From JACRPH01 sp041665465 (GTDB lineage Archaea; Nanobdellota; Nanobdellia; Woesearchaeales; GW2011-AR9), in contig JBAYIU010000001.1 in NCBI GenBank assembly GCA_041665465.1, positions 992,001-1,056,000 of the forward strand: a DNA stretch of 64,000 bases. The letters are read 5' to 3'. The stretch's first letter is position 1. Each line of letters opens with the position of its first letter. The notes under the pieces were generated by a model, which saw only the letters and a list, made by a program, of their open reading frames with translations, was not told the origin of the DNA and did not search any database. Of the stretch, positions 17,237 to 25,970 are shown in pieces. The position numbers and the translations under genes were made by a program.

Positions 17237-17899
17237 ATGTTAATCTCGGGAACGGACGAAGCGGGTAGAGGACCAATTTTAGGTCCAATGGTAATGGTAA
17301 CCCTAGCAGTAGAAGAAGAAGATCTTCAACGATTCGAATGGCTAGGGGTTAAAGATTCTAAGATGTTAAGTTCCTCTACCCGAGAAGAGATGTTTGACCG
17401 AATCAGAGAAATCGTTAAAGATTTCAGAGTAGAAGTAATCGAGCCTGATGCAATAGATTTGTCTTTAAGAGAAACAGAATCAAACTTAAACTGGTTGGAA
17501 GCAGACACTACCGCTAGAATGATCTCTGAGATTGCTCCTAAGAAAGCTTACATTGATTGTCCCAGTACTAATATTCCTGCATATCATCAATATATGTTCA
17601 ATAAGATCGACCCGGATGTGCGTACTCGAGTTGATTTGTACATTGAGCATAAAGCTGATGTTAAATATATTGTGGTAAGTGCTGCTTCAGTAGTGGCTAA
17701 GGTTATCCGGGATAGAGCAGTAGAAGCGATCAAAAAGAAGATTAAGATTGATTTCGGTTCTGGATATCTTTCTGATCCTAAAACTCAAGATTTTCTGAAA
17801 AATTATCATGATAAATACCCAGAGTTGTTTAGAAGAATGTGGCGACCGTATAAGGATATAGTTGATAGCAAGAAACAAAGAAGTCTAGGTGAGTTCTAG
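17237..17899 (+). CDS. rnhB: Ribonuclease HII
   Basis: The product cleaves the RNA strand of RNA-DNA hybrids and single ribonucleotides in DNA. It has 220 residues, normal for archaeal RNase HII. DEAGRGPILGPMV at residues 6-18 gives the first two catalytic acids, GVKDSKMLS follows at about residue 36, and the later acids are in KKAYIDCPS and SAASVVAKVIRDRA. The C-terminus QRSLGEF resembles a PCNA-interacting peptide (Q-x-x-h-x-x-F). A gene for RNase HIII follows 36 bases later. Confidence 0.95.
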   Translation: MLISGTDEAGRGPILGPMVMVTLAVEEEDLQRFEWLGVKDSKMLSSSTREEMFDRIREIVKDFRVEVIEPDAIDLSLRETESNLNWLEADTTARMISEIAPKKAYIDCPSTNIPAYHQYMFNKIDPDVRTRVDLYIEHKADVKYIVVSAASVVAKVIRDRAVEAIKKKIKIDFGSGYLSDPKTQDFLKNYHDKYPELFRRMWRPYKDIVDSKKQRSLGEF

Positions 17900-17935
17900 A
17901 TACTTTTTTAAACTTTAATTATCTTCTCTAGTATA

Positions 17936-18754
17936 ATGGTAGTATTTACAGGTGTTAAAAAAGAGGACTTGTCTAAGCTTAAAGGTGTAGTTGAAGAAGA
18001 ACCTAAAACTATTCATGAAGAAGCTCGCTCAAAAAAGAAAGGGGTTGTTCTAATTTTATATAATTCTGGGAAATTATTATTACAAGGAAAGGCTGCTGAT
18101 GTTGAAACTCTATCGAAAGAAATACAGAAACTAAAGATAGGAAATCTAGAGGAAACTGAACCGTTCAAAAAAGAGTTGGGCTGGATCATTGGCAGCGATG
18201 AATCACTTAAAGGGGATACTTTTGGAGGAATTACAGTAGCAGCAGTTAAAGCCGATGACGAAATCAGGAAAAAGTTGATAGAAATCGGAGTGGCTGACTC
18301 TAAAACCTTAAGCGATCATGAAGTGATTCGTTTAGCTGAACAAATTAGGTTGATTGCACCTTGTGAAGTCAAGAGTGTTTTCCCAGAAGAGTATAATCAA
18401 CATAAGGAAAAGGTTACTTTACTTCTCGATCATCTTCATCACGAATGTGCTCAGTTCTTACAACCAGGAAAACATATCGTAGATAAATATCCCGGTTGTA
18501 ATGTTGGAGAGGTTCGGGAAGAGAAAGCTGAATCTAAATATGTAGAAGTAGCTGCCGCTTCCATCTTAGCCAGAGACGCAGCCTTGAAACAATTGAGTTC
18601 TTTATCTGCATTAGCAGGATTTCATATCCCTAAAGGTAGTTCTCATGTTAAACTGGGTTTATTAGAGTTAAAACAGAGAAAGTTAGATCCTTCCAGATTT
18701 GTCAAGACGGACTTCTGGAATGTCAAGGATTTTCTCAAAGAAGAAAATCCTTGA
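17936..18754 (+). CDS. rnhC: Ribonuclease HIII
   Basis: A 272-residue protein with the RNase HIII layout: an N-terminal about 75-residue TBP-like substrate-binding domain, then IIGSDESLKGDTFGG (the DE...GD form of the first catalytic motif), GVADSKTLSD, and VEVAAASILARDAA. The final GFHIPKGSSH is typical of HIII and not of HII. Type HIII is common in Firmicutes and rarer in archaea. It sits directly behind rnhB on the same strand. Both could act on Okazaki primers and misinserted ribonucleotides. Confidence 0.9.
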   Translation: MVVFTGVKKEDLSKLKGVVEEEPKTIHEEARSKKKGVVLILYNSGKLLLQGKAADVETLSKEIQKLKIGNLEETEPFKKELGWIIGSDESLKGDTFGGITVAAVKADDEIRKKLIEIGVADSKTLSDHEVIRLAEQIRLIAPCEVKSVFPEEYNQHKEKVTLLLDHLHHECAQFLQPGKHIVDKYPGCNVGEVREEKAESKYVEVAAASILARDAALKQLSSLSALAGFHIPKGSSHVKLGLLELKQRKLDPSRFVKTDFWNVKDFLKEENP

Positions 18755-18812
18755 GCATGATCAAAAGAAATCGTTGTTTCTTTTGACATGTACGAGAGTT
18801 TATGGGAGAAGA

Positions 18813-19703
18813 TTAACTATTTTTTAGGTTCAGTCCAACAATCTGTCGAGAAATTTGTACTAAATATTCTGCTATCATTCGAAAGTTGAATTTAATCTCT
18901 TGGTCTTTAATTTGACTAAACCAATTAAAGTGGGGTTGTTCTTCGGCAATCCAACGAAACTTCTCTTCCGAATAGTCATAATATAAATCATAAACCCGAT
19001 TAAATAGATCATATAATCGATGATATTCTTTGAGGATGGTTTTATCCATCTTGACTTTTGGATGATTCACCAGATATCGACGTAGATAATCTAAATGGTT
19101 AGCTGTGAGTTCCAAGAATGTAACCAAAAGATAAGTGTAATGAGGATACTTATATCCAGTACGATTGATGATTCTTTTCAGAAACATAGTGTATTTGTTG
19201 ATGGTCATCTCTAAAGAGTTTATTTCTTCCAATCGGGAGAGTTCTTTTTGTTCTAATATCTCTTTGAAAGTATGGATCATTTGATGTAACACAAAAAAAG
19301 TACGTCTTAGTATGGTGGGAAACTCTTCATCTAATTGTTTCGAAATTGATTTAATCTTAATTTTATTGGGACTAGTTTCTACAATCTCAAAACCCAGTAG
19401 GAGGTTTACCGATTGTTGGATTACCTTAAGTGTATTTTTGTCTTTAAAGTGTAATATTACTTCATCACAACCAGAGATGTATGCTGGTTGAAGAACTCGC
19501 CATACGTACTCTACTTTTGGAGAGATTAGATTAATCTCGGTCTTTCGCTCATAAACTTCGGAAGTAGCGGTAGCCACCAGTTTATTGTCAACTTCATTGA
19601 AGTTGATATCATCTCCCTTCTTAAGATGATGTTTCTGGATCCATTTACTGGGAATTGCGGTCATTAGGGTGTGCTTTCCCATTTGAACTAGTTTTCTTTG
19701 CAT
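18813..19703 (-). CDS. AbrB-PhoU regulator
   Basis: A 296-residue protein. The first 48 residues (QRKLVQMGKHTLMTAIPSKWIQKHHLKKGDDINF) form a SpoVT/AbrB swapped-hairpin DNA-binding domain. The rest is helical with PhoU-like spacing, as in the archaeal AbrB-PhoU family. Such proteins are thought to regulate phosphate uptake, but no Pst transporter is in the window. The start ATG is followed upstream by the TATA-like ttatttataaac, placing it as a leaderless gene. Confidence 0.82.
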   Translation of the reverse strand: MQRKLVQMGKHTLMTAIPSKWIQKHHLKKGDDINFNEVDNKLVATATSEVYERKTEINLISPKVEYVWRVLQPAYISGCDEVILHFKDKNTLKVIQQSVNLLLGFEIVETSPNKIKIKSISKQLDEEFPTILRRTFFVLHQMIHTFKEILEQKELSRLEEINSLEMTINKYTMFLKRIINRTGYKYPHYTYLLVTFLELTANHLDYLRRYLVNHPKVKMDKTILKEYHRLYDLFNRVYDLYYDYSEEKFRWIAEEQPHFNWFSQIKDQEIKFNFRMIAEYLVQISRQIVGLNLKNS

Positions 19704-19809
19704 ATCTCTTAAAATAGCTTCTTTTATTTATAAACATTACTAAAAAACTTATATCTTTAAGCTAAAAGCTTAAGTCAAGTATTTGTTTTAAGTTTCTTTG
19801 GTGATTAAA

Positions 19810-20145
19810 ATGAAAACATACAAATTTGATTTAAAGAAAGAGTGGGAAACCCTTTGTGGATTGAAGGATGGTTCGCCATTGAAGATTTATCACTTTAACT
19901 TAACGAAAGCTATTGGCGACCCATTTCCACATTTTCATCCCCGCGGAAATGAATATTATCTGGTATTAAAAGGAAGGATTGCTTTAAATTTTAATGGGAA
20001 AGATATTTGGGTCAAAGCTGGGGAAATGGTACAATTCAACCCAAAGGAAATTCATCATGCTCTGCCAAAGATTGACGGTCCAGCGCAGGTAGTGGTCTTT
20101 AGACAAGAGTTCGAGAAGGATGACAAAGTTGAGGTTAAATCATAA
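19810..20145 (+). CDS. Single-domain cupin
   Basis: A 111-residue protein. The cupin motif 1 region is PFPHFHPRGNEYYLVLKGRI (two His, Glu), and motif 2 is AGEMVQFNPKEIHHAL (final His). A metal-binding small beta-barrel is expected. I chose ATG 19810 because GGTGATT lies 4 bases before it. The stop overlaps the ATG of the HAD gene (TAATG), so the pair is translationally coupled. It may be a sugar or nucleotide-sugar related enzyme. Confidence 0.8.
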   Translation: MKTYKFDLKKEWETLCGLKDGSPLKIYHFNLTKAIGDPFPHFHPRGNEYYLVLKGRIALNFNGKDIWVKAGEMVQFNPKEIHHALPKIDGPAQVVVFRQEFEKDDKVEVKS

Positions 20146-20837
20146 TGTCTAATCTCGAACAAAAACCATTTTTAAGTAAGTTAGTTCACAATATGATAGA
20201 AATAATAATTTTTGATTTTGATGGGGTTATTATTAATGAATTTGAGGAACATTATTCATTCTATAAAAAACGTATTGAGGGTTTAACTAAAGAAGAATTC
20301 AAAAGTCTTTTTGAAGGAAATCTTCATGAAAAGCTCAAAAGTTTCAAAGAAAGAGATAGAGGTCTTGATCCTCAGGATAATTATGGTCTGTACCAGCGAA
20401 GTGTCGATGTTGATTTTAAAATAAAAGAGATATTGAAAAAACTATCCAAAAAATATGTATTAGGAATAATTAGTTCTGGATTAGAAGAAGATCTAAAAAT
20501 AGCATTACATAATAATGAAATGGGTAGTGTATTTACCTTTATTTATGGAAAAGAAACTCATTCCAGTAAAGTTGAAAAGTTTAAACTAGTCTTTGAAAAT
20601 TATAAAGTTGAACCGAAACAATGTATTTTTGTAACAGATACCATCGGGGATATTATTGAAGCTAGAAAAGTAGGGGTAGAGTCAATAGCTGTTGATTATG
20701 GTTATCATGAGAGAAAAAGAATTCAAAAAGTTAATCCTCTAAAAATAGTATCCTCTTTTTCTGAAATTAGACGAGCAATTGAATCGGCTTCAAGAAGGCA
20801 AAGCTTGAACGGATTAAATCCTCAATTCTCTACATAG
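20145..20837 (+). CDS. HAD-superfamily hydrolase
   Basis: A 230-residue protein. Motif I is IIIFDFDGVI at about residues 20-29 (nucleophile Asp then +2 Asp), motif II is GIISSG, motif III Lys is near SKVEKFK, and motif IV reads FVTDTIGDIIEA. This is the phosphoglycolate phosphatase/beta-PGM-like branch. The true start could also be the internal ATG just before IEIIIFDFDG (20193). Codon use is more AT-rich than the neighbours. It is coupled to the cupin gene. The substrate is unknown. Confidence 0.8.
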   Translation: MSNLEQKPFLSKLVHNMIEIIIFDFDGVIINEFEEHYSFYKKRIEGLTKEEFKSLFEGNLHEKLKSFKERDRGLDPQDNYGLYQRSVDVDFKIKEILKKLSKKYVLGIISSGLEEDLKIALHNNEMGSVFTFIYGKETHSSKVEKFKLVFENYKVEPKQCIFVTDTIGDIIEARKVGVESIAVDYGYHERKRIQKVNPLKIVSSFSEIRRAIESASRRQSLNGLNPQFST

Positions 20838-20919
20838 TTCCTTACTCACTTAATGGCCAACAACTTAATATGTATCTAATCAAGATAATTTTATAAACAA
20901 CCAAGTTTAACTTCTCCTT

Positions 20920-21687
20920 ATGCCGGACATGACTGATGAGCAGCGTAAACAGCTAGAAGAGAAGATTAAAAAGATGTCTCCAGAAGAGCTGAAAGAGTTC
21001 CAGAAACAGCAATGTATCTTCTGTCAAATCATCTCTGGAAAGATTCCTAGCAAAAAAGTATATTCTGATGATAAGTGTATTGCAGTGATGGATATTAATC
21101 CTGCAACTAAGGGCCATGTTTTGATTATGCCTAAAGAACATTATGCTATCATGCCTCAAATTCCAGATAAGGAAATTGGTCATTTATTCTTAGTTTCTAA
21201 ATATCTATCACAAGTGGTTCTGAAAACGTTAAAAGTCTCTGGAACGAACATCTTTGTAGCTAATGGGGGAATTGCTGGCCAGAGAGCACAACATTTCATG
21301 ATCCATCTAATCCCTAGAAAAGAAGGGGATAAAATTTTAGAGATAGAAGAGAAACTTATTGATGCTCAGATTATAACTAAAGTAAAAGAACTAGTGCAAC
21401 CAAAATTACATGCCTTATTGGGGGTTAAAATCGAGAAACAAACTACTCTCCCTCAAGAAAAAATAGAGCTTCCTGAAGAAGAAATAGTGGTGGGAAAAAG
21501 GGATCATCCGGAAGAATTGTTAGATGTGCCTGAAGAAGTGGAAGAAGTAGAAGAAGAAAAACCAAAAAAGAAATCTTCTTCCAAAGTTAAGAAAGTTGTT
21601 ACTAAAGAACCTAAAACCGTATCTAAAAAGAATCCTCCAAAAAAAGAAGAAGTAGCACTAGATGATATCGCGGACCTGTTCAAATGA
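20920..21687 (+). CDS. HIT-fold protein lacking the catalytic histidine, with acidic/basic tail
   Basis: A 255-residue protein. A helical leader (residues 1-30) precedes the HIT core, with a CIFCQIISGKIPS zinc motif at residues 32-44 and GHVLIMPKEHY. The HIT triad region reads Q-H-F-M-I-H at residues 124-129, so the middle, nucleophilic His of H-x-H-x-H is Met (127). The C-terminal about 90 residues are Glu-rich then Lys-rich and probably disordered. It is followed after 24 bases by a second HIT-like gene. Loss of the nucleophile suggests a binding rather than hydrolytic role. Confidence 0.8.
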   Translation: MPDMTDEQRKQLEEKIKKMSPEELKEFQKQQCIFCQIISGKIPSKKVYSDDKCIAVMDINPATKGHVLIMPKEHYAIMPQIPDKEIGHLFLVSKYLSQVVLKTLKVSGTNIFVANGGIAGQRAQHFMIHLIPRKEGDKILEIEEKLIDAQIITKVKELVQPKLHALLGVKIEKQTTLPQEKIELPEEEIVVGKRDHPEELLDVPEEVEEVEEEKPKKKSSSKVKKVVTKEPKTVSKKNPPKKEEVALDDIADLFK

Positions 21688-21711
21688 GAATTAATCATAA
21701 CGGAGCAAGCT

Positions 21712-22254
21712 ATGAAATGTGAATATTGCGAGATGATGGAACGGCAGAATAATCCCGATATCCTTTATGAGGATCCGGAAGTAGTTGTCGCTATAAAGGA
21801 TTTCTCTTCTATCGCTGGTCAGATTTCCATCTTTCCTAAACAGCATCATACCATTTTAGAAATGGTTCCGGATGAAGTTATACAGAAATGTTTTATCTTA
21901 GCTAATAAGGTTAGCATGACTATTTTTGAGGGATTAGGAGCTCAGGGAACCAATATCCTGGTCCAGAACGGATTAGGAGCAGGTCAAAAGATACCTCACT
22001 TTTCTATCGAGGTTATTCCCCGAAGAGAGGGAGACGGTTTAAACTTAATGTGGGACCCTAAACAACTTTCTCCAGATGAGATGGATACTGCTTATCTAAT
22101 GATCAAAGAAGAAGGAGATAAGTTAGTAGATATCGGTAAAAAGAAGAAAGAAGAGAGAAAAGAAGAAGTCAAGGGGGAATCTTCTAAAGACGGGCCTAAG
22201 AAAGTTGATAATAAAAATAATTACCTCTTAAAATCAATTAAAAGATTACCTTAA
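21712..22254 (+). CDS. Second HIT-fold protein, catalytic triad degraded
   Basis: A 180-residue protein with an N-terminal CEYC pair (residues 3-6) and a HIT core (IFPKQHHTILEMVPDE). The triad region reads P-H-F-S-I-E (residues 95-100), so both the middle and third His are replaced (Ser98, Glu100). A lysine-rich tail of about 40 residues follows. It is clearly related to the gene before it and probably arose by duplication. The pair could form a heterodimer. Confidence 0.77.
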   Translation: MKCEYCEMMERQNNPDILYEDPEVVVAIKDFSSIAGQISIFPKQHHTILEMVPDEVIQKCFILANKVSMTIFEGLGAQGTNILVQNGLGAGQKIPHFSIEVIPRREGDGLNLMWDPKQLSPDEMDTAYLMIKEEGDKLVDIGKKKKEERKEEVKGESSKDGPKKVDNKNNYLLKSIKRLP

Positions 22255-22301
22255 TTTTGATAAGAACTTTTATAATATTATATCCCTTTAAAGAATAAAC
22301 C

Positions 22302-24773
22302 TTGAAAATAAATTTCTACCCTTTAGACTTTGACTATCAAGTCAAAGATGGACAGACTTATGTTTATCTATTTGGAAGAACAGAACAGGGGGAACGCTTG
22401 TGTGTGGTTCAAGCTTATAAGCCCTACTTTTATGTTCAGATTAATGATATAGATAAAGAAGAACTAACTAAAAAGTTAAGTAAATTACTGATTGAAAATA
22501 AGCTTGAACCAGCTAAAGTAACTTCTTGGGAAGAAGTAGAAAAGGAATTGCTCGGTAAAATTCAGAAATTATTGAAAATATATGTCAATTATCCTAAAGC
22601 TGTACCTCTAATCAGCAGAGAATTGTCTTCTTGGGGCATTGAATGTTACGAGAAGGACATCTTGTTTGTACATCGATATCTTCGTGACCAGAAAATTTTA
22701 CCCATGACTTTAGTCCAAGTGGAAGGAGAATTACAGAAAGAAGGCGGTTTAAGAGTGCCCTTATTTATCGCTACTAAAATCGAACAAGTTAGCCATGAAA
22801 GTATTCCTAAACTAAAAATGTTGGGGATAGATATTGAGACTTACGCTAAAGATAAGATCATTGATCTGGAGAAGAACCCAATCCTGATGCTCGCTTTTTA
22901 TGGGGTTGACGAGAAGGGTGAAGAGTTTCGTAAAGTTATCACTTGGAAACGTTTTACTCATAAACTGGATTATCTAGAAGTGGTTTCTGATGAAGCAGAA
23001 TTGATCAATCGTTTTAAACAAGTGATCATTGATTATCAACCGGACATCCTTACTGGATATTTCTCGGACGGGTTTGACCTTCCTTACATTAAACATCGAG
23101 CGGATAAGTATCATATCGAGCTAGATATTGGCTTGGACTACTCTTCTCTTCAAACTGGAGGAAAAGCCGATTTCAAAGAAGGAGAAGCAAGCATTACCGG
23201 AATCTTACATTTAGATGTGTGCAAGTTTATTCGTTACATCTTTGGTAAGAACCTTAAGACGGACAGTTACACTTTAGATGCGGTAGCAGAAGAACTGATC
23301 GGACATAAGAAACATGTGGTTAACCTGGACAATCTAGCTCACGTCTGGGATGACGGATTAAAGGAGTTGAATGATTATTGTGAATATAACTTACATGATG
23401 CTCATCTGGTATTACAATTGTGCCAGAAATTGTTGTATGACATGATTGAGTTCACTAAAATTGTGGGCTTGCCTACCTATGATGTTATTCGTATGCGTTT
23501 CAGCCGTTTAGTGGAGAATTACATCTTAAAACGAGCCATAGAGTATAACGTATTAGCTCCGAATAAACCGGTGCATGAAGAAGTGGATCAACGCATGGAA
23601 GAAACTTTTCAGGGAGCGTTTGTGTATGAACCTATCCCTGGATTGTATAAAGACATCATCGTGTTTGATTTTCGTTCTTTATACCCTAGCATTATCACTG
23701 CACATAATATCGGTCCGGAAAGTTTTCATTGTGACTGTTGTAAAAATGTTAAAGAAGCAAGAGTACCTACTCAAGATGAATATTGGTTCTGTAATAAAGA
23801 GAAGAAGTTTATCCCTACAGTATTAGAGCAGTTGATTTCTATTCGGGCCGATCTTAAGAAGCAAATTAAAGAAGCTAAAGCACGTAAAGAAAATACAACT
23901 ATTTTAGAAGCACGTTCTTGGGGGATAAAGACTTTAGCTAATTCTTTCTACGGTTATCTGGGATTTTTCGGGGCAAGATGGTACTGTATTGAATGTGCTC
24001 GGTCTACTACTGCTTACGCTCGCAATTATATCTTGACTACCATCTCTAAAGCAGAAGAAGTTGGGTTTAAAGTAATCTATTCTGATACTGATTCCCTTTT
24101 TGTATTACTGGGAGAGCAAGGGATGGAGAAAGCGTTGAAATTCCAGAAAGAGATTAATTCTCATCTTCCCGGACAGATGGAGTTAGAGTTAGAAAGTTAT
24201 TATCCTCGTGGGATATTTGTGGCCGCTAAGGGAGCATCTGATAAAGGAGCTAAGAAAAGGTATGCTTTAATCTCTAAAGAAGGAAAATTAAAGATTACTG
24301 GATTTGAAATGGTTCGAAGAAACTCTTCTTTAATCGCTAAAGAAGTTCAAGAGCAAGTTCTTAGAATGGTGTTAGAAGATAAGACTAAAGAAGCTTTCGA
24401 TTATGCTCAAAAGATGATTGTTGAACTGAAAGCAGGGAAAATAAGTTTAGATAAGTTGATTATTAAGACTCAGATCACTAAAGAGTTAAAAGAATATTCG
24501 TCCATAGCTCCACATGTGGCTATTGCTTGGCAGATGATCAAGAAAGGTGAAAGGATTGCTCCTGGAAGTGTAGTTCAATATGTTATTTGTAAGGGAAGCG
24601 GTTTAGTTCGAGATAGAGCTAAACTACCTACGGAAGTTAAAGATTACGATGCAGAATATTATCTTAACAATCAAGTTTTGCCAGCCATTTCCAGCATCTT
24701 TGCAGTGTTAGGTTATTCCGAAGAGGAGTTGACTAAACGAAGTTCACAGATTGGGTTGGGAAAGTTTTTCTAA
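22302..24773 (+). CDS. polB: Family B DNA polymerase
   Basis: An 823-residue replicative polymerase. The 3'-5' exonuclease motif I is GIDIETYAKD near residue 175 and motif III reads YCEYNLHDAHL. Polymerase motif A is FDFRSLYPSIITAHNIGP, motif B is KTLANSFYGYLGF, and motif C is YSDTDSL. The C-terminus QIGLGKFF (residues 816-823) is a consensus PCNA-interacting peptide. I see no intein. The start appears to be TTG 22302, with AT-rich tataatattatatcc upstream. Confidence 0.96.
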   Translation: MKINFYPLDFDYQVKDGQTYVYLFGRTEQGERLCVVQAYKPYFYVQINDIDKEELTKKLSKLLIENKLEPAKVTSWEEVEKELLGKIQKLLKIYVNYPKAVPLISRELSSWGIECYEKDILFVHRYLRDQKILPMTLVQVEGELQKEGGLRVPLFIATKIEQVSHESIPKLKMLGIDIETYAKDKIIDLEKNPILMLAFYGVDEKGEEFRKVITWKRFTHKLDYLEVVSDEAELINRFKQVIIDYQPDILTGYFSDGFDLPYIKHRADKYHIELDIGLDYSSLQTGGKADFKEGEASITGILHLDVCKFIRYIFGKNLKTDSYTLDAVAEELIGHKKHVVNLDNLAHVWDDGLKELNDYCEYNLHDAHLVLQLCQKLLYDMIEFTKIVGLPTYDVIRMRFSRLVENYILKRAIEYNVLAPNKPVHEEVDQRMEETFQGAFVYEPIPGLYKDIIVFDFRSLYPSIITAHNIGPESFHCDCCKNVKEARVPTQDEYWFCNKEKKFIPTVLEQLISIRADLKKQIKEAKARKENTTILEARSWGIKTLANSFYGYLGFFGARWYCIECARSTTAYARNYILTTISKAEEVGFKVIYSDTDSLFVLLGEQGMEKALKFQKEINSHLPGQMELELESYYPRGIFVAAKGASDKGAKKRYALISKEGKLKITGFEMVRRNSSLIAKEVQEQVLRMVLEDKTKEAFDYAQKMIVELKAGKISLDKLIIKTQITKELKEYSSIAPHVAIAWQMIKKGERIAPGSVVQYVICKGSGLVRDRAKLPTEVKDYDAEYYLNNQVLPAISSIFAVLGYSEEELTKRSSQIGLGKFF

Positions 24774-24805
24774 ACTTTTAAATACTTTAATAATTTAATC
24801 CTCTT

Positions 24806-25036
24806 ATGAGTAAACTGGCCAAGAAAAATTTTGCTCTTCATTGGATCTTTAATGTCTCCGTTATAGGACTAGTCTTTTCTGGTTATCTTTCTTATGGAGA
24901 ATTGTTTAGAAAGGTATGTCCGATTGAGGGGGGATGTTCTAATCTGTTGGGACTACCGGTTTGTGTGTACGGATTTATCATGTATCTAGCAGTGTTTATT
25001 CTATCTTTGTATGGGTTGAATGTAAAGAAGAAATGA
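24806..25036 (+). CDS. Minimal VKOR-like membrane protein
   Basis: A 76-residue membrane protein. FSGYLSYGELFRKVCPIEGGCSNLLGLPVCVYGFIMY matches the core of vitamin K epoxide reductase family proteins only in part: Cys38, Cys44 with a following Ser, then a G-x-P-x(3)-G segment. Full VKOR domains have four helices and about 130 residues with an additional CxxC; this protein has only two helices and one C-x5-C pair plus Cys53. It may transfer electrons for disulfide formation. Confidence 0.6.
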   Translation: MSKLAKKNFALHWIFNVSVIGLVFSGYLSYGELFRKVCPIEGGCSNLLGLPVCVYGFIMYLAVFILSLYGLNVKKK

Positions 25037-25125
25037 GAAGGTTTTGGGTATATCAATCCAGATAAGTGCTAGGGTATTATTTTGATCCTAAAGATTTAAA
25101 TAAAAATATTGGTGTGATTTAAACT

Positions 25126-25890
25126 ATGAATGTAGAAGAAGGAAAGGCTTTTGGGAAAATTAGCAACATATATGATAGTTCAAGAACTAGTTATCCTTCT
25201 GCTTTAATTGATGATATTCTCAATTTCTCCGGAACTAAAATTGGAAGAGTTCTAGATATTGGTTGTGGAACTGGTCAAGTAACAGCTCTTTTTGATCAGA
25301 AGGGGTTCTCAGTTACGGGATTAGATATTAGCCAAGAGATGATTAACATAGCTAAAGTAAAATGTTCGGGAAAGACAGACTTTGTTTTAGGTACTTTTGA
25401 AGGGGCAAAACTCTCCGAAGATTATTATGATATTATTACCTCTGGCATGGCATGGCACTGGGTTGCTTCAAAAGATCGTTATGAAAAGCTACATAGAATA
25501 TTAAAGAACAACGGAACGGTAGCCATTTTCTGGTCTCATCAACAAAAAGAAAAATCTCAATTAGTGAAAAATGTAGGGAAAATTCTTGATAAGTATGGGG
25601 GAATAAACAGAGGACCAGCCGGATCATTAGTGGTAGAATCCTTTAATTCCGTCTTTCAAGAACTAAAAGAAAGTAATCTTTTTACTTCTGTTGAAAAGAA
25701 AGAATATGAGGAGAACATTGAGTTTAACAAACTAAAATACATTAATTTGGTTATCTCCTATGGGTGGGTCCAAAAATTATCTGCAGATCAGCGAGAAGAT
25801 CTAATTAATAATTTGAAAGAGTTATTTGAACAATATACAGAACCTCTAATTATCCCCTACAAATATTTATTAGTCTTAGCAAGAAAGTAA
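25126..25890 (+). CDS. SAM-dependent methyltransferase
   Basis: A 254-residue protein. Motif I reads LDIGCGTGQVTALFDQKGFSVTGLDIS (about residues 42-68), then ...DIITSGMAWHWV (motif II region) and LHRILKNNGTVAIFW. The N-terminal FGKISNIYDSSRTSYP segment is typical of the Methyltransf_11 branch that includes small-molecule methyltransferases with a WHW motif. The substrate is unknown. It stands alone. Confidence 0.83.
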   Translation: MNVEEGKAFGKISNIYDSSRTSYPSALIDDILNFSGTKIGRVLDIGCGTGQVTALFDQKGFSVTGLDISQEMINIAKVKCSGKTDFVLGTFEGAKLSEDYYDIITSGMAWHWVASKDRYEKLHRILKNNGTVAIFWSHQQKEKSQLVKNVGKILDKYGGINRGPAGSLVVESFNSVFQELKESNLFTSVEKKEYEENIEFNKLKYINLVISYGWVQKLSADQREDLINNLKELFEQYTEPLIIPYKYLLVLARK

Positions 25891-25970
25891 TCTTTTCCTT
25901 GAGCATCTCTTCTCGCTAGACACGCAGAGTTACCGCTACCTTTATATATTCTCCACTTACTATCTAAATC

